64,000 nt of DNA, taken from contig JACDTU010000015.1 in NCBI GenBank assembly GCA_022376465.1, forward strand, positions 372,001 to 436,000. The letters are read 5' to 3'. The notes beneath the pieces are model-generated. The model did no database searches, was not told the origin of the DNA, and saw only the letters and a program-made list of their open reading frames with translations. A program made the translations under genes and the position numbers. Positions within the stretch are counted from its first letter, which is position 1, and each line of letters starts with the position of its first letter. This DNA comes from Cubamyces lactineus. Its lineage: Eukaryota; Basidiomycota; Agaricomycetes; Polyporales; Polyporaceae. Of the stretch, positions 1 to 12,280 are shown piece after piece.

Positions 1-1670
1 GGTGAATGCGAGAATCTTTCGCAAGAGCATCTTTCATAGCTTTGGGATAGGATGTCAAACAGTGTCATGTACGATTGCTGGGAGGACAAACCTAGTAGTA
101 TATCATACGTTGCGTGTAGTAGTTCTTCGGTACCACGCACACTGCTGAGACTGGAGCCGACCGTCCGCGTGACCATTCGATAATGTCGTCGTTTACTGAC
201 AGGCGTTTTTGGCTCATGAAGACGCAAAACCCAAGGCTCAGCGGAGAACTGATCCGTTTTCGTCTCTTGCACAATGCCCGCTGTGATTGAAGTCAGCGTG
301 CGCTCAAAACCAGACCCTCAGTCTAGGAACACGACTTACTGGCAGCTGAGCGATACCCAATTATGCAATGATAGACGTCGCCATGGACGTCGAGCAGCGG
401 AACATTGCAAACCCCAAGTTCATTGAGCCGGCGCAAGGTATCGCCTTCTCGCTCCTTCGCGGAGCAAGAGCGCCACGTATCCTTTAGGAATACGACCTGT
501 TTTGTCTTAGCATTGACTGCCCAGTATCCTCGAGTACTTCGCCCATCTAAATGGCGCGGCGTGACGACAGGCCGAGACACAATGAAATAATGGGGTTCCT
601 CATCGTTGGGTGGAGACTCCTGCGTGTCAACGCGAACGACCGCTGCGTGGCCCGGTTGATAATGGGTGACAAGGGCTTTATCTAAGTCTTCGTCTGTCAC
701 CTCGAGTTGCAACCCAAGATACCCTTTGACCGCGTCGCGGAAGAGTTGTTCTTGCTCTGGGCTCGCTCTCTGCACAGTCCAGTCATGACCACGTTCCGGG
801 TCGCTGAGTCGGGAATATCTCCAGAAGAATTCCGCGAACGTGTCCGGATGTTCGCGGATGTCGAAGGCCTGGGAAACGATACAGCCAGAACGATCCCATC
901 GGAAGAACCTGGCAAATGAACCAGCCATTGAAACCGTGAATACGAAGAGACGGTGTTGCCGAGCGAAGATTTCAGTCACATATGCGATATGCAAGCCAAA
1001 GGTTCGCTCGGTCTCACTGTATAGATTGTCGTCTGAAAATTGTCGCAGGAAGTCGTGTGCACCAGGAGCGTCCAGAGAATCCGAGCCGAAATCAGGATTG
1101 GGGTCAATGAATGGATCGGCCTGAGGATCTGAGGTGACCTGGATGATAAGCTCGGCATACCCAAGCTCAATGCGACAAAGTCGGTCCGCCTGTTGAATTC
1201 TGCGTAGATGCTGAGAAGGGAAGCAGCAAATGTGTGGCTTAGCGTAACCCAATCTAGAGCGTCGCAAGCTCCGATCAAAGGTTTTTTCAAAGACATAGTC
1301 TGGACATCGTGACTTGAACTTCGTCCTCTTACTAAGGGCGGAGAACTACGCATATGTTGAATTTCAGTATGCTATACTAGCGTTGAGAACGTACCAGTGG
1401 CTCGTAGACTCCCGCAGCCTTGTCGGCACGCACCGGTACGTGATTGAATGCATTGGTTGAAGACAACCGGTGGTGTCTGTCTGCAGTTACCGCTGGTAGG
1501 AACTGTTCCATAAATAAAGTTACTGGCATAGGCCCAAGAGTGACTTTGTAGGTTTCTTGGATGTGCCGTTTGTTGCGAGCATAAGCCAGACGAGGCTCGA
1601 GGCCGTCGGTGCGCAACGCCTCTGGATGTATAGCCATGGGAGCATCGTATATGCACGTCTGTGGGAACAT
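1..1670 (-). CDS. FunK1 fungal-type protein kinase, copy A (3' end beyond window)
   Basis: Predicted fungal-specific Ser/Thr-type kinase of the FunK1 family (Pkinase_fungal). Exons on the minus strand: 1395-1670, 340-1345, 92-280 and 1-39, the last cut by the window edge. The start gives MFPQTCIYDAP and aligns with the starts of copies C, E and F; exon 1 is exactly 276 nt in all four. Exon 2 carries the family blocks LGYAKPHICCF, FRWDRSG and the N-lobe lysine in FLKDTWR. Exon 3 has RRHYRMVTRTVG and RGTEELLHATYD. The visible part of exon 4 ends at DSRIH, just before the catalytic HRD, so activity cannot be judged. No frameshift or stop is seen in the visible part. Substrate unknown. It is divergently arranged with the lectin gene at 2096. 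Confidence 0.9.
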
Positions 1671-2095
1671 AGCGGTAATCGATGTGTAACTAAATAAGCT
1701 GCAGCGTTGACAATGTCGACGAAGAGCCAGAGCTTGTGTTGAAGCTGCGAGAATGAATGAACGAGGAAGACAAACCCGAATTGCACTGCGCGCTTGCGAT
1801 ACGATACAGGGCGCTTATGTAATACAAATATCCATCACCGAGGCGTGGCACTGGCACGCCGTTGTATCGAGTCTCAGCGCTGGTTTCCTCGACTCTCTCC
1901 CACTCACCGCCAGCAGCTGCACAATCCCCATATCCCTCGCGGCGTTGCTTGTGTTGTATTTCTACTCCTCTGCAGCCTTGACGCATCCACTCGTTCTCAT
2001 TTCACCTCGCCACTGAATTTCTTGACCAGCGACCGTCGCCGCCACCTCGCGTGCTTGTTTGCACTACAGATATACCTGGACTTCTAAAGCTCGAG
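1671..2095. other. Intergenic, shared upstream region of kinase A and the cargo lectin
   Basis: Divergent genes lie on both sides, so promoters for both must be here. I see no further gene and no motif I would assign with confidence. Confidence 0.5.
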
Positions 2096-4074
2096 ATGCT
2101 GGTCAAGGGGCTCTTATATTGCCTAGCGCTGCTGCCGCTAGGTATATTGGCTGCGCTGGATGATAAAGCGAAGCTCGCGAATAGGACTATCGACAGGGTG
2201 AGTGCATCTCCTTTCCTGGAAATTGGCTGTTCGTCCCTGGGATTTTGGTCTGGCTGGACGCGATAGGATGAGAGCGCGAGTCTGAGAGCGCGAGTCACAG
2301 AGCATTGGGGTGAAGAACATGAGCTGGTGAAATGCACGCGCTGCATCCAAGGGAATGCGTGAAGTCAGCACACCATGTGGCGTCTCAGAATCCGTCTGCC
2401 TTCCCGTATGATTGGCCTCTATACGTGATCTGGACAAGAGGCGCCTCGCTGTGCATCGAAGGAAAGCTATGCGAGATCCCTTTGAGGTGTTGCAAGGGAG
2501 ACCGGATGCCAGGGCGTGGGCCAGAGTATGTCTTCGTGCGCCATCCTGGTAGATTATGCACATGGTGCTCCATGCGTACAATGTCCAGCATGGATGTATC
2601 CTTCGATTCGTATGATGAGGCGTATATGCAAGCACTCTCTACTCAACGTACATCTTCACATTTGCGGTCGATGTGGCACGAGAGCTGAGCTGACGCTACT
2701 ACTCCACAGACTGTGTCTTTGCGTACACACTCGATATATCCCCCCTACATTGACCAAGACCTTCAAAATCGGTGAGCAATGGCCGTCCTTGGTGCCTATC
2801 TTTGTAGACTTATACGTTCCCAGATGGTGGGACTTCGGTGCCGATGCCTACGTGGTATGTATCCTATTCGCCCACTTAGAGGATAATGCAGGACCCTGAC
2901 GGGCAGCGCAGAATACCAACAAGCATATACGTCTGACGCGACAAGTACCCTCCCAAATGGTCTGTCACAACCTATTACGCCACACGCGATGTATGCTCAA
3001 TATGCAAACTAGGGATGGCTGTGGTCGCGCGTACCACTCACCGCTTCGAATTTCGTGATTGAGGTCGAGTTCAAGGTATTACAAGCAATCCTAGTACCAT
3101 TACTGGGCACTGACGTCGGGGCCAGATTTCTGGAGACAACAACCATCTTTTCGGCGATGGTATCGCTATTTGGGTCACGAAGGAGCGTGCGCAGCCAGGG
3201 CCCGTATTTGGGAGCGTCGGTCAGTAACTCTACCCTCATCCTGACAATTTACCACTGCTCACACCCGGTACCAGACAAGTTCGAGGGTCTCGGTGTGTTC
3301 CTGGACACGTACGCGAACTCTCGTCACCCATACGCGTTCCCGCGGGTCACTGCTATGCTTGGAGACGGCAAAACGAGTTACGACCAGGACCACGACGGTG
3401 AAGCGAACAGCATCGGTGCTTGTTCCGTATGTCTATCCGTAGTACGAATCTCTCAATCGCAGTGACGCTGATCACGGGATGTGCAGGCAAACTTCCGTCG
3501 GACGAACGTTGCGACCAAGCTCAAGATCACATACCTCCGCGACCAGTATCTCAACGTCAAGATCCAGTACAAGGCTTGTGAGTACGCCTGATGACTTAGT
3601 CCTTCGCATCGCTGACCCATACTCCTAAGGGGACGACTGGACCGATTGCTTCACGGTGCACGGTTTGACCCTGCCGCTTGCACCCTATGTCGGCTTCTCT
3701 GCCATGACCGGCGACGTCTCCGACAACCACGAGTACGTCAATCCCCCTTACTTCCCCATGTCGTCCTCCACTCATTCGCACCTACCTCCCACAGCATCAT
3801 CAGCGTCACGACCTACTCCGCGATCCTCTCAAGCCCAGACTCGCAGCGGGACAAGCTGACGGGCGCAAAGGGCGCGAAGCGCGGCTCGTCCGGGGGCCCG
3901 CTCTCCTGGATCATCTTCATCTTCTCGCTCATCGGCAAACTCTTCCTCGCGTTCATCGCGTTCGCTATCGGCGTGCAGATCTACAAGTGGTGGATCATGC
4001 GCCAGACCAACGCCCGCATCCAGGCTGCATTCGGCCCTGGCGGGCAGTTCTTCAAGGACGCAAAGCGGTTCTGA
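2096..4074 (+). CDS. L-type lectin cargo receptor (VIP36/ERGIC-53/Emp47-like)
   Basis: Membrane lectin that binds high-mannose glycoproteins in the early secretory pathway and ferries them between ER and Golgi. Ten exons fit one 341-residue frame: 2096-2197, 2710-2771, 2823-2853, 2912-2959, 3013-3075, 3126-3219, 3275-3426, 3487-3577, 3630-3732, 3795-4074. Residues 1-20 look like a signal peptide. The lectin domain follows with hallmark blocks PPYIDQDLQNRW, WDFGADAYV, NTNKHIRLT, FGDGIAIW, GLGVFLDTYANSRH, the calcium/sugar-site stretch YDQDHDGEAN, and DDWTDCF. A single membrane segment lies near residues 287-309 and the short cytosolic tail ends in KDAKRF, plausibly an ER-exit signal. The length is typical for the VIP36 class. 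The first intron, 512 bp, is about ten times longer than the others. It is a conserved gene inside a kinase cluster. Confidence 0.93.
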
Positions 4075-5299
4075 AGCGACGGGAAATCGGAGGTGCGGTG
4101 GAGATGGGGTTGTGGATTCGGAGAGATAGGGTCGCCGGGTGTATGTAAGGGACGGGATCTCTGCCTTCAAGTGAGCCTAGTATCTATTCTCGCTTTCGTG
4201 TGCGAACTGTGCCAATGGACCGAAGACAATCGACGCCAAGGCGAGACACGACATACCGACACTGAGCCCGCTCAGCAGGACTGGCAGGTGGGCCCGGCGA
4301 ACCCCAGCGGTACGTCTGCATACGTATATCCCACTTTCCTGCAGAAGGCTGCACAAGCACTGCGTGTAAGGGAGAAAGTTTTATTCTGTACCGATTTTGT
4401 GTGCATACGTTTGGCATATCAGATAGCATTGATGTTCCCTGACCTCGAACTGCAGTCCGAGGCATTGCGAAGGATGCCGCTAGAGCCATTGTGTCGCGTA
4501 CCCGGGTGGATTTGACGCGTAACCAGGGTAAATCATCGTGTTTTTGTGTTGTCCTGTGAAACTTCACTGATATTGACTGTTGACTCAAGATGCTCGCTAC
4601 CATGAATGTCATTGTGCTTGTTTTGCGAGCCAACTGGACGCTCGCCGGCTAGGAGTCTGTGGTTGACGTAACAGAAGCTCATGGTAATCAAGTCATACGC
4701 CCATCCTGCACGTCGACGGTAGCGCCTCTTCACTCTGCATTCGACATACTGTCATGCGTCCTCGCCGGTGGAGTATAACAGAATCGGCTCTGTTTCTCTC
4801 ATCACAAGGACTATCGCGGGCGGTCGAATGTACAGGTTTAGACAGTACTTTCTGCATCCGTCAATGTAAATGCACAGGTGCGTTTCACTCACCCAGCATA
4901 GATCCCTCCGTAACGGCGCTACCTTGATAACAGTCCAAATTCCTGTGATCTTCGAGTCCCCTCAGTTCTGTGGTTCTGTCTTACCATAAACAAGTGAAAG
5001 CCGAGGTCCAGCCCATGAAGAAGTGCTTCCGGTGCGACCAATCTGATGTATTTTTACGCTGACACGTCATACTTGGCAGGCTGGCCGTATAGACGGTGCG
5101 CTTTCCCATGCTGTATTGTCTTGCAGCGTGAGAGGGGTCGGCCGGTGTGTTCAACGGTAGTGCTCCGTCGGCTTCTTTAGCCACTAGAGCCCCCTCTCCC
5201 CTTCTCCGACCTACACTCGTCTGTACCACAAGGCTTGATCGCAAAATCCCCCCTTCCCCCTGCTTTCTGCCATTCCCCTACCAACCACTCACACATTGC
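4075..5299. other. Intergenic, no supported gene
   Basis: About 1.2 kb between the lectin and kinase B. Short open frames occur on both strands, but none shows a family motif or a convincing splice chain. Confidence 0.5.
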
Positions 5300-8200
5300 A
5301 TGGATCCCCCTTCGGTCAGTACCAGCTGCGATCTCATGATTCACGTCTTAGCTCATACTATAAGAAAGATATCTAGCACTCAGACAACCGACTATTACGA
5401 GGTGTTGCGCAAAGCAGAGACGTTCACCGTCCCCCTCCCGACAGTTTACCTATATTCGAATGAGAATAGTGCACAGCGTTATGGATTTGGCTCAAAACTC
5501 GCAAAGGAGCGCTACCCTAGGCTGGCCGAGGCGTCTACTCGTGTCACTGTAGGCCCTATGCCCCCTGAAGACTTCCTGAAGAACTTTCTCCCCATCCCCG
5601 ATGCGGCCTTGCGAACCATGCCTCGCTCTCGCGATGCATTTCGTGGCATCAAGGCAAGTAACAAGGAGTCAGATATCTATCAGGCCCTGGTGCGTCTTTG
5701 AGGTTCCAGCCGTGGGCTGCCAGTTGGGTCTTCTGCTCACCGATGTCGTATCGTCACAGCTGTGGGCTCTCAATGCTGACACTTCCAACGAGATTCGATG
5801 GCTCCGTCACGATGCACGATGTCCTGGTTTCGTGTTCTGCGATACCTCCGAACATCCAGACGAGAGCGGTGGCAGTGTAGGATCTGTGAAACCCGACATC
5901 ATCTGCTACCCAGAACAGTATCTCCCCTTTGTCGAGGTGACAAAACCCACTGCTCGTCCATGGGAAGCCATGGCGAACATGAGTTTTGCAGCCACGTTCA
6001 TTGAGGTCAAGGGCAAGCGATCTGACGACCTGTATCACGATCCCTCGGACCACGATCCCGCTCGGGGCGAGTACGAGTTCGTTCTTGGCAGTCACCATCC
6101 GCTTGAATCCGCATATACGAAACTCAAGGAATATCTTGGACAGAATGTGGCGTATGCGACGGAATGTCTCTCTCGACAACACCGCCGCTTTGTTTTCTCA
6201 GTCTTTGTGAGCGGAAATCGTGCTCGCCTGATCCGTTGGGATCGTGCTGGTGTGATTGTCACGAAGGCGATTAACTTCGTGGACAATCCCCAGTTGCTAT
6301 GCGAGTTCTTCTGGAGATTCGCTCATCTGTCCGACGAGGAACGGGGATACGACATGTCTGTGGAGCCGGCTAGCGAAGAGGAGGAGACCTTGTTCAAGGA
6401 CGCAATCATAGCACACATCCGCACGCAGATCGACTGCTCTGACTCGGAAGTCCTGGCACGCTGTTTGGACACCCACTATATGCCTGGCTTTGTCTCGGTG
6501 GTGCACCTTCCACATCACGATGCTCACTCCCAATCATCATCGCCACGCCGCCTCTTGGTATCTCGCCCTGTCAACTCACCTCTATCTTTCTCAGGCCGCT
6601 CCACACGTGTTTATTGGGCTGTGGATCCCAATCCGGGTACCAACAGAAAGAGGGCCTCGAAAGTCGTCCTCTTGAAGGACACGTGGCGATTGAAGGGGCG
6701 TGGTGCAGAAATCGAGGGCAACGTTTTGCGTATGCTGCGAGAGGCGAAAGTTCGGAACATCCCCTCAGTGCTTTGCGACGGGGATGTGCTTATCAAGGGT
6801 ACAGGAGAATTGAATACAAGCGGTGAGTCTTGGATATCGATCTCCTTGTAGCCTTCTTGCCTCTGACTACATGCGCCTCGCAGTTGTTGATCGTACAATC
6901 ACGCACGAGTACATGAATCCTCAGTACACTTGGGTTGCGCACCAACGCCTTGTACGAGCGGATGTGTTGAAGCGTGTCCATTACCGGCTAGTATTGAATA
7001 TTGCTGGGTTCGACTTGCTGTCCTTGTCGGGTACCCGCGAACTGCTCTGTAGCACTTACGACGTTTTGAAAGGTGAGCCTGTCTTCCAGATCGCCTTCGG
7101 AGCTTCCAGGCGGCCTATCTAACTCTTGGGCTGGACCCGATTTCATTCCACAGCACTCATTGACGCTTGCACTCTCGGCAACCGTCTACACCGTGACGTT
7201 CATCCTGGGAATATCATCTTATACCGTGACAGCAGCTCCAAAGATCCTCCCGTATCCCGTACAGGATACCTGATTGATTGGGATCTTTCTTGTACCATCG
7301 ACGGCTTGCAGAATATCAAAGATGTGTATCGTCCATCCGTAAGTTTCGACAGCTCATCCTGGCATATTCAAACAGCTGAACTCATACACCGTCGCACAAT
7401 AGTTTCAGTGGCAATTTGTAGCAGCACGCCACCTCGATCTAACATTGTCAAAGCCACAGCACTCGATACTCGATGATATGGAGTCGATCTTCTGGGTTGT
7501 GGTCTATTGCGGTATCACCCGATTGCCGTTCACCCGGCCGGTCAAGGCGGACGACTTCGTATCAGTAATGGATGCGCTCTTCGACTTCAGTACCCCGCAC
7601 CGGACGAACAATAGATCAGGCGGCGGCGGCAAGGAGAAAAATATTGCGGATCAGCGTCACACGAATCAATTCGTCTGGGTATGCTCCGACTTCAAGAGGT
7701 GGATCGACGCTCTATGCCAGATGTTGTGCAAGAACTCGCAGGCTCCAGATGACGCGACGGCAGATGGGTTACGGTGGTCCCCTGAAAGCCTCGACAAGTA
7801 TTGGCAGGACTTCCTTGACACGTCCAAGGATAGTCTGCCCCTCAGAGATAGCACAGACAACATCAAGAAATTTGGCGACGCACTGTCGTCACACGTCGCT
7901 GACAGCCTGAAAGATATGGCAAAGCAGGCCACAACTAGTGTCTACTCAGGTCTTGACAAGAGATCGTACCCGAACTCCCCGGAGAACGCGCGGTCAGGAA
8001 AAGATATCCCCTACGCCTCGTCCCCAGCGGCTTCCGGGGCGGAGGCTGGTCCATCAAGGTTGACACCTGGGATTTGGAGACATCACCGCTCATCTAGTAG
8101 TCGATCTCTCCGTTCCCATGAATCATCTGTCGCGCCTCCTCCCTCCACTCCTACCGCCCTCACCGCGCGAGACGATGGTCGGCGACCAGGTAGCGCACCG

Positions 8201-8425
8201 TCCACAGCTCCTTCCAAGAGCGGTACCCAGCCTCCCCGACCTGCTACCTTGAATCGCAAACGTCCTGCTAGTGCTTCTTCCGGAGCGAGTGCTCACAGCG
8301 CGAGTACAGGTAACCCACGATCTGAAGCTCGGAGAAAGCGCCCGAAGGCACGGGATGAATCACCGACCCCAGGCCCTTCCAACCGGGATCAGCGGAGGGC
8401 GATTCGGACGAGGAAGCGCAAATAG
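5300..8425 (+). CDS. FunK1 fungal-type protein kinase, copy B (second subfamily)
   Basis: Fungal-type protein kinase of about 949 residues. Exons: 5300-5689, 5760-6822, 6884-7072, 7154-7338, 7403-8425. Exon 1 carries VGPMPPEDFLKNFLP; exon 2 has ARCPGFVF, GSVKPDI, IRWDRAG and the ATP-site lysine in VVLLKDTWR. Exon 4 has the catalytic loop LHRDVHPGNIIL and LIDWD in place of DFG. Exon 5 holds DDMESIFWVV and a long Ser/Pro/Arg-rich tail ending TRKRK, which may be a nuclear signal. It forms a subfamily with copy D: both keep NENSAQ.YGF in exon 1, HRDVHPGN, and 189- and 185-nt exons 3 and 4. The start is uncertain, since the N-terminus before SSTQTT has no match in copy D. No disabling change is seen. 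Confidence 0.9.
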
Positions 8426-8819
8426 CCTCGCCTGATTCGACGCGGCTCGCACTGACGTGTAAGGAGCCATGTGTGACTGTCTACCGCAAGTGCATGCTGA
8501 CCGTTCATAGGGTGGACAGAGTCGCAGTTGCAGCCGGACCTTCAAAGACTGAGACACGGCTTGGACGTAGGGGCCTACTAGCTACTATGTCCCGATGTAC
8601 AGCACTACTGTGGATTACAACTTGTGCTTGATAACTCATAACGTATGTTTCATCCAGTATGTATATCGACATACGAGAACGGACTATGGTTACGGATATC
8701 TACCTACACTATGTGCTACGTACTGGATCGGTACTGGGTCAACTTCAGGTTCAAAGATGAGCGGTCGCGATAAGTACTACGACCGACCACAAACTGACCA
8801 TGTGTTTCATCACGCCTCT
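8426..8819. other. 3' flank of kinase B, no supported gene
   Basis: Roughly 390 bp that probably contain the kinase B 3' UTR. I see no family motif. Confidence 0.4.
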
Positions 8820-9161
8820 CGAGGTCCGACATGTTTGGATTTCTTCTGCTCGCCCGGAAGAGGCGCATGGTGATTATGGTGATTCATAACGATCTCGAGC
8901 CGTTCGTTCCATCCTATGCTGCGGAAATGAACGCCATCGATGTGTCTACGACTCAGGGCGTTCGCGTCCGTACTATGACTCCCATAGATACCGTCGTATT
9001 CTTCAACGCTATCAAAGAAGTCCCCGATGAGTCTGGAGGTTGCAAGACAGATGAAAGACGGTGAAGTAGGAGACGACAGACAGCAATGCCTCCATGTCGT
9101 CTCTGAATGCATTCTGCTTGTCTCCTCTCATGTTGATGGACATGAATGCCCACGTGCCCTA
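8820..9161 (-). pseudogene. FunK1 kinase relic, last-exon fragment
   Basis: Read on the minus strand, the sequence begins GGCACGTGGGCATTCATGTC right after a splice-acceptor-like CTAG, as exon 5 of copy C does at 10387. It continues with a recognisable RDDMEAL block, then homology drifts through at least one frameshift to GDFFDSVEEYDG and a WNERLEIVMNHHNHHAPLPG stretch that matches the family segment WLDTVMGYHGPLP. The HRD exon and everything upstream are missing, so it cannot make a kinase. It lies in the same orientation as copy C and about 440 bp beyond its stop, so it may be a remnant of an older tandem copy. Confidence 0.75.
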
Positions 9162-9598
9162 GAGCGCCGTGTTAGCAGCTCAAGAGCATTCCTCGCGGAG
9201 ACACGCTACGTGATACATTGATCGCGTCGTCGTCGAGGTTGGATTTCGTGATTCTCGTTCTGAGTCGTTCATGTCATCGGTGAGGCTTCTAAGACATTCC
9301 GTCGTCAATCGTTAAAATGGCAACGCATTACTACTTTAATACACTGTAAGCTTCGATGAGTATATCGAGATTGACAAACAATATATGAACAGTACCTCAC
9401 GCCACTACTGCGAGAGCAGCGGCGATGAAGTGCGATGCGACGGGACGAATGCAATAATCCGCCGGAACAGTGGGTGAATCGAGATAGCAGGATAACGAGA
9501 TAGCAATCGATAACATGTAGAAGAGTCGCGGGGTATGTACCTGAAACATGTAGCAGGATCAAGCGACATGGTGGGGCGGGTGCTCGCAGGGCAGCGAA
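9162..9598. repeat. 3' flank of kinase C, homologous to the 3' flank of kinase F
   Basis: The sequence downstream of the copy C stop (read leftwards, to about 9310) matches 25670-25980 downstream of copy F in inverted orientation. One shared stretch is CTGCCCTGCGAGCACCCGCC. The homology shows that the duplicated unit extends past the coding region. Confidence 0.75.
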
Positions 9599-12280
9599 CT
9601 ACTTGCGCAAGCGTTGTCGCGGACGACCTTTTGAGCCTGCGTTGCGCTTGCGCGCCGGAGCTTTGGCAGTATGTGCGGATCCGCCGACGGCGGTAGTAGC
9701 GGCCTTCGCGCGCGACTGCTGGTTGCGGATTCGCTCGCTCCGACGTAGTCCTCCGGTGGGCGCGGGACCAGTGCGACTGCGCTTCGCTGGAGGACGACGA
9801 TAAGTGCCCTGAGCCACCGAAGATGCTGTAGAACTCGTTTCGTCCTCATCTTGAATATTGCGACGGCGCCTCAGGCCCCGAGGATAGCCTGGGGGAGTAG
9901 CGAGATCCGACGGCAAGGAATCCAGGTCGTAGAAATGGACCATGGAGAGCTCATGCACCGTACGGTCGTCTCGCTCTAGCGCGTGTGTCTTGAGGAAGTC
10001 GGACCAGAATGCGTCAAGATGCGCAGGCGTCCACTTCCCAGAGTATCTGGCGTGGTCTTCCGGAAGTGGGCCATGGTAGCCCATGACGGTGTCGAGCCAC
10101 TGTCGGAACGTCTGGCTGGTGAAGCAGACGCGTTTTGTATAGCTACGGATCTTCCTGTTCACGGATTTTGCGCCACCACCCGATATGCTGGATCCGCGGC
10201 CTTCGACTTCATCAAAGAACTCGTCGACAAGATCGGTCAGATTCGACACCAGGAAACGGTGAGGCAGATAAAGGAGGGCGCAGTACAAAACAACGTATAA
10301 GAGGGCCTCCATGTCATCTTCGAAGGTGTGCCTGTAGTCCTGGTGACCTGGATAGAGCATCCGTATCGACATGAATGCCCACGTGCCCTATGACGACGTA
10401 GTCAGATCTCTGCATTCGTTGTGGTAAATCGCCGACTTACAGCTCGACCTGCATGTAGCGCTTCACCCTCGCTGTCGACGAAGTCCGAAGACTCCCAGTC
10501 GATCAAGTAGCCTCTACGCACCGCGCGATCCGGTTCTTTCACGAGGATAATGTTACCCACGCTCAAGTCGCGATGAATACGAGAATCTTTTGTGAGAGCA
10601 TCCTGCATAGCTTTTGACACCATAAACGCTAGTCAGGAATCATTCCCAGTGACTCTCAACGTACACACCAATGAAGACGTCGTATGTCGCGAACAACAGT
10701 TCTTCAGTTCCGCGAAGACTCCTCAGAGGATAGCCCACAGTATGGGTGACTAGACGGTAATGTCGATGCATACTGACAATGACATCATTGCCACGTATGC
10801 GACGAGCCCATGGCTCGTCGACGAAGCGATCTGTCTCAGTGTCTTGAAACGTATGGTCTACGCAACAAGAAGCTGTGAATGTCAACAACGCGTGAGTACC
10901 GTGGACAACTCACCATCATCCTGAACTTCATCAGTACAGCTGATGACGTCGCCATCTATCGCCAAAGCGGGAATGTTGCGCACGCCAAGCCCGTTCAAAT
11001 GGTGCAAGATATCGCCCTCAGTGTCCTTACGGAGGATAGTCCGCCAGGTATCCTTCAGGAACCCAATACGACCTGTAGCGGCGTTGACGCACCAGTAGCC
11101 TCGAGTGCAACGTCCACTTAGCGACAAGGGGGTTACGACAGGTCGCGACACCAGGAATAGCTGTGCGTGCTCGCCGGGTTCCGAGGGCTGCTGGGAATTC
11201 ACCCGGACCGCAGTCACATGGCCAGGCTGATAGTGAAACGAGAGAGCCTTGTCGAGCTCGTCTCCCTGGACTTCCAGTTGAGCCTTGACATACTCCTTCA
11301 CTGTACTGCGGAAGAGACCCTCATCCTCTTGAGATGCCATCTGAATAGTGAGATCGTGACCGCGTCCAGCGTCGGATAGTTTTGAGAATCGCCAAAAGAA
11401 GTCTGCGAATATCTCAGGGTGGTCGTGGATATCAAAGGCCTCTGTGACAACGCAGCCAGAGCGATCCCAGCGGAAAAGTCTGGCCATCGAACCGGCAACA
11501 GAGACAGTGAAGAGGAAGACGCGATGTTGGCGAGCGAACACCTCCGAAGCGAACGCGATATGGAGACCGAAAGCTCGTTCACTTTCTTTGCACCGCTTTT
11601 CATCTGAAAATGTCTGCGCGAAATCGTGTCTGCGAAGAGCATCTCCTTCGGCGTCAGGTGAGGGGTCGACAAAAAAATCGAACATGGGATCCGCCATAGT
11701 CTGGATAAAGAGTTCAGCATACCCGAGCTCTACACGCAAGGCTGGATCGGCACGTTGAACGTGTGCGAGGTTCTCCGGAGTAAAGCAGCAGATATGCGGC
11801 TTTGCATACCCAAGAAAGCGAGGGCGTTTGCTGCGCCCAATAGATTCATCGAAGACAAATCCCGGACACCGTGCTCTGCGCGCTGTACTTTTCGCCAGCG
11901 CGTTGAACTGCGAGATATAGAATCAACTTGGGCAATAGTTAGTGATGAAAGGGAAGGTGGCGCACCAGGGGCTCATACACTTCAGCGGGCTTCTTGGCAT
12001 GTTTTGGGACGGCACTGAAAGCGTTCCGGGACGAGAGCATGTCCCTGCCGTCACCAGAAGTGATGCTCAGGAATGTCTCCATAAACGTCGCCACCGGCAT
12101 AGGTCCAATGGTGTATTTCTGCGCCTCCTTGATGTGGGTTCTGTTGCGTGCCATGGCAAGGACAGGCTCGAGCCCTTCTGTGCGCGACGTCTTGGGATCG
12201 AGAGCCATAGGGACGTTGTATACGCATGACGACCTCGACATCGTGACAAGGAAAGTGAAGGGAGCAGGTACAGTAGCTAG
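9310..12280. repeat. Left arm of a ~3-kb inverted segmental duplication
   Basis: This arm carries kinase C and is the reverse-complement partner of about 22990-25985, which carries kinase F. The shared sequence includes about 40 bp upstream of the start codon (GTAGCTACTGTACCTGC in F) and about 300 bp downstream of the stop. The arms are separated by about 10.7 kb. Boundaries were placed by eye. Confidence 0.8.
9599..12241 (-). CDS. FunK1 fungal-type protein kinase, copy C
   Basis: Complete 805-residue fungal-type kinase. Exons on the minus strand: 11966-12241 (276 nt), 10914-11907 (994), 10857-10669 (189, ending just before the GTGTGTACG donor), 10441-10610 (170), 9599-10387 (789). Every exon has the same length as in copy F. 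Motifs: LGPMP-type block GPMPVATFMETF, FRWDRSG, lysine in GFLKDTWR, catalytic loop IHRDLSVGNIIL, then LIDWES where DFG would be, GTWAFMS, EDDMEALLYVVLYCALLYLPH, and a basic tail with LRRSERIRNQQ and RQRLRK. The metal-binding Asp of DFG is kept, but the third position is Glu, as in F. No break is seen. Predicted role is Ser/Thr phosphorylation with unknown substrates, possibly nuclear from the basic tail. Confidence 0.92.

Noticed and set aside
2332..2688. 118-residue plus-strand frame
   Set aside because: It lies inside the lectin's first intron and has no family motif; the lectin protein reads straight across from ANRTIDR to TVSLRTHS without it.
4184..4633. 149-residue minus-strand frame downstream of the lectin
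   Set aside because: No recognisable domain or splice support, and composition like random frame.
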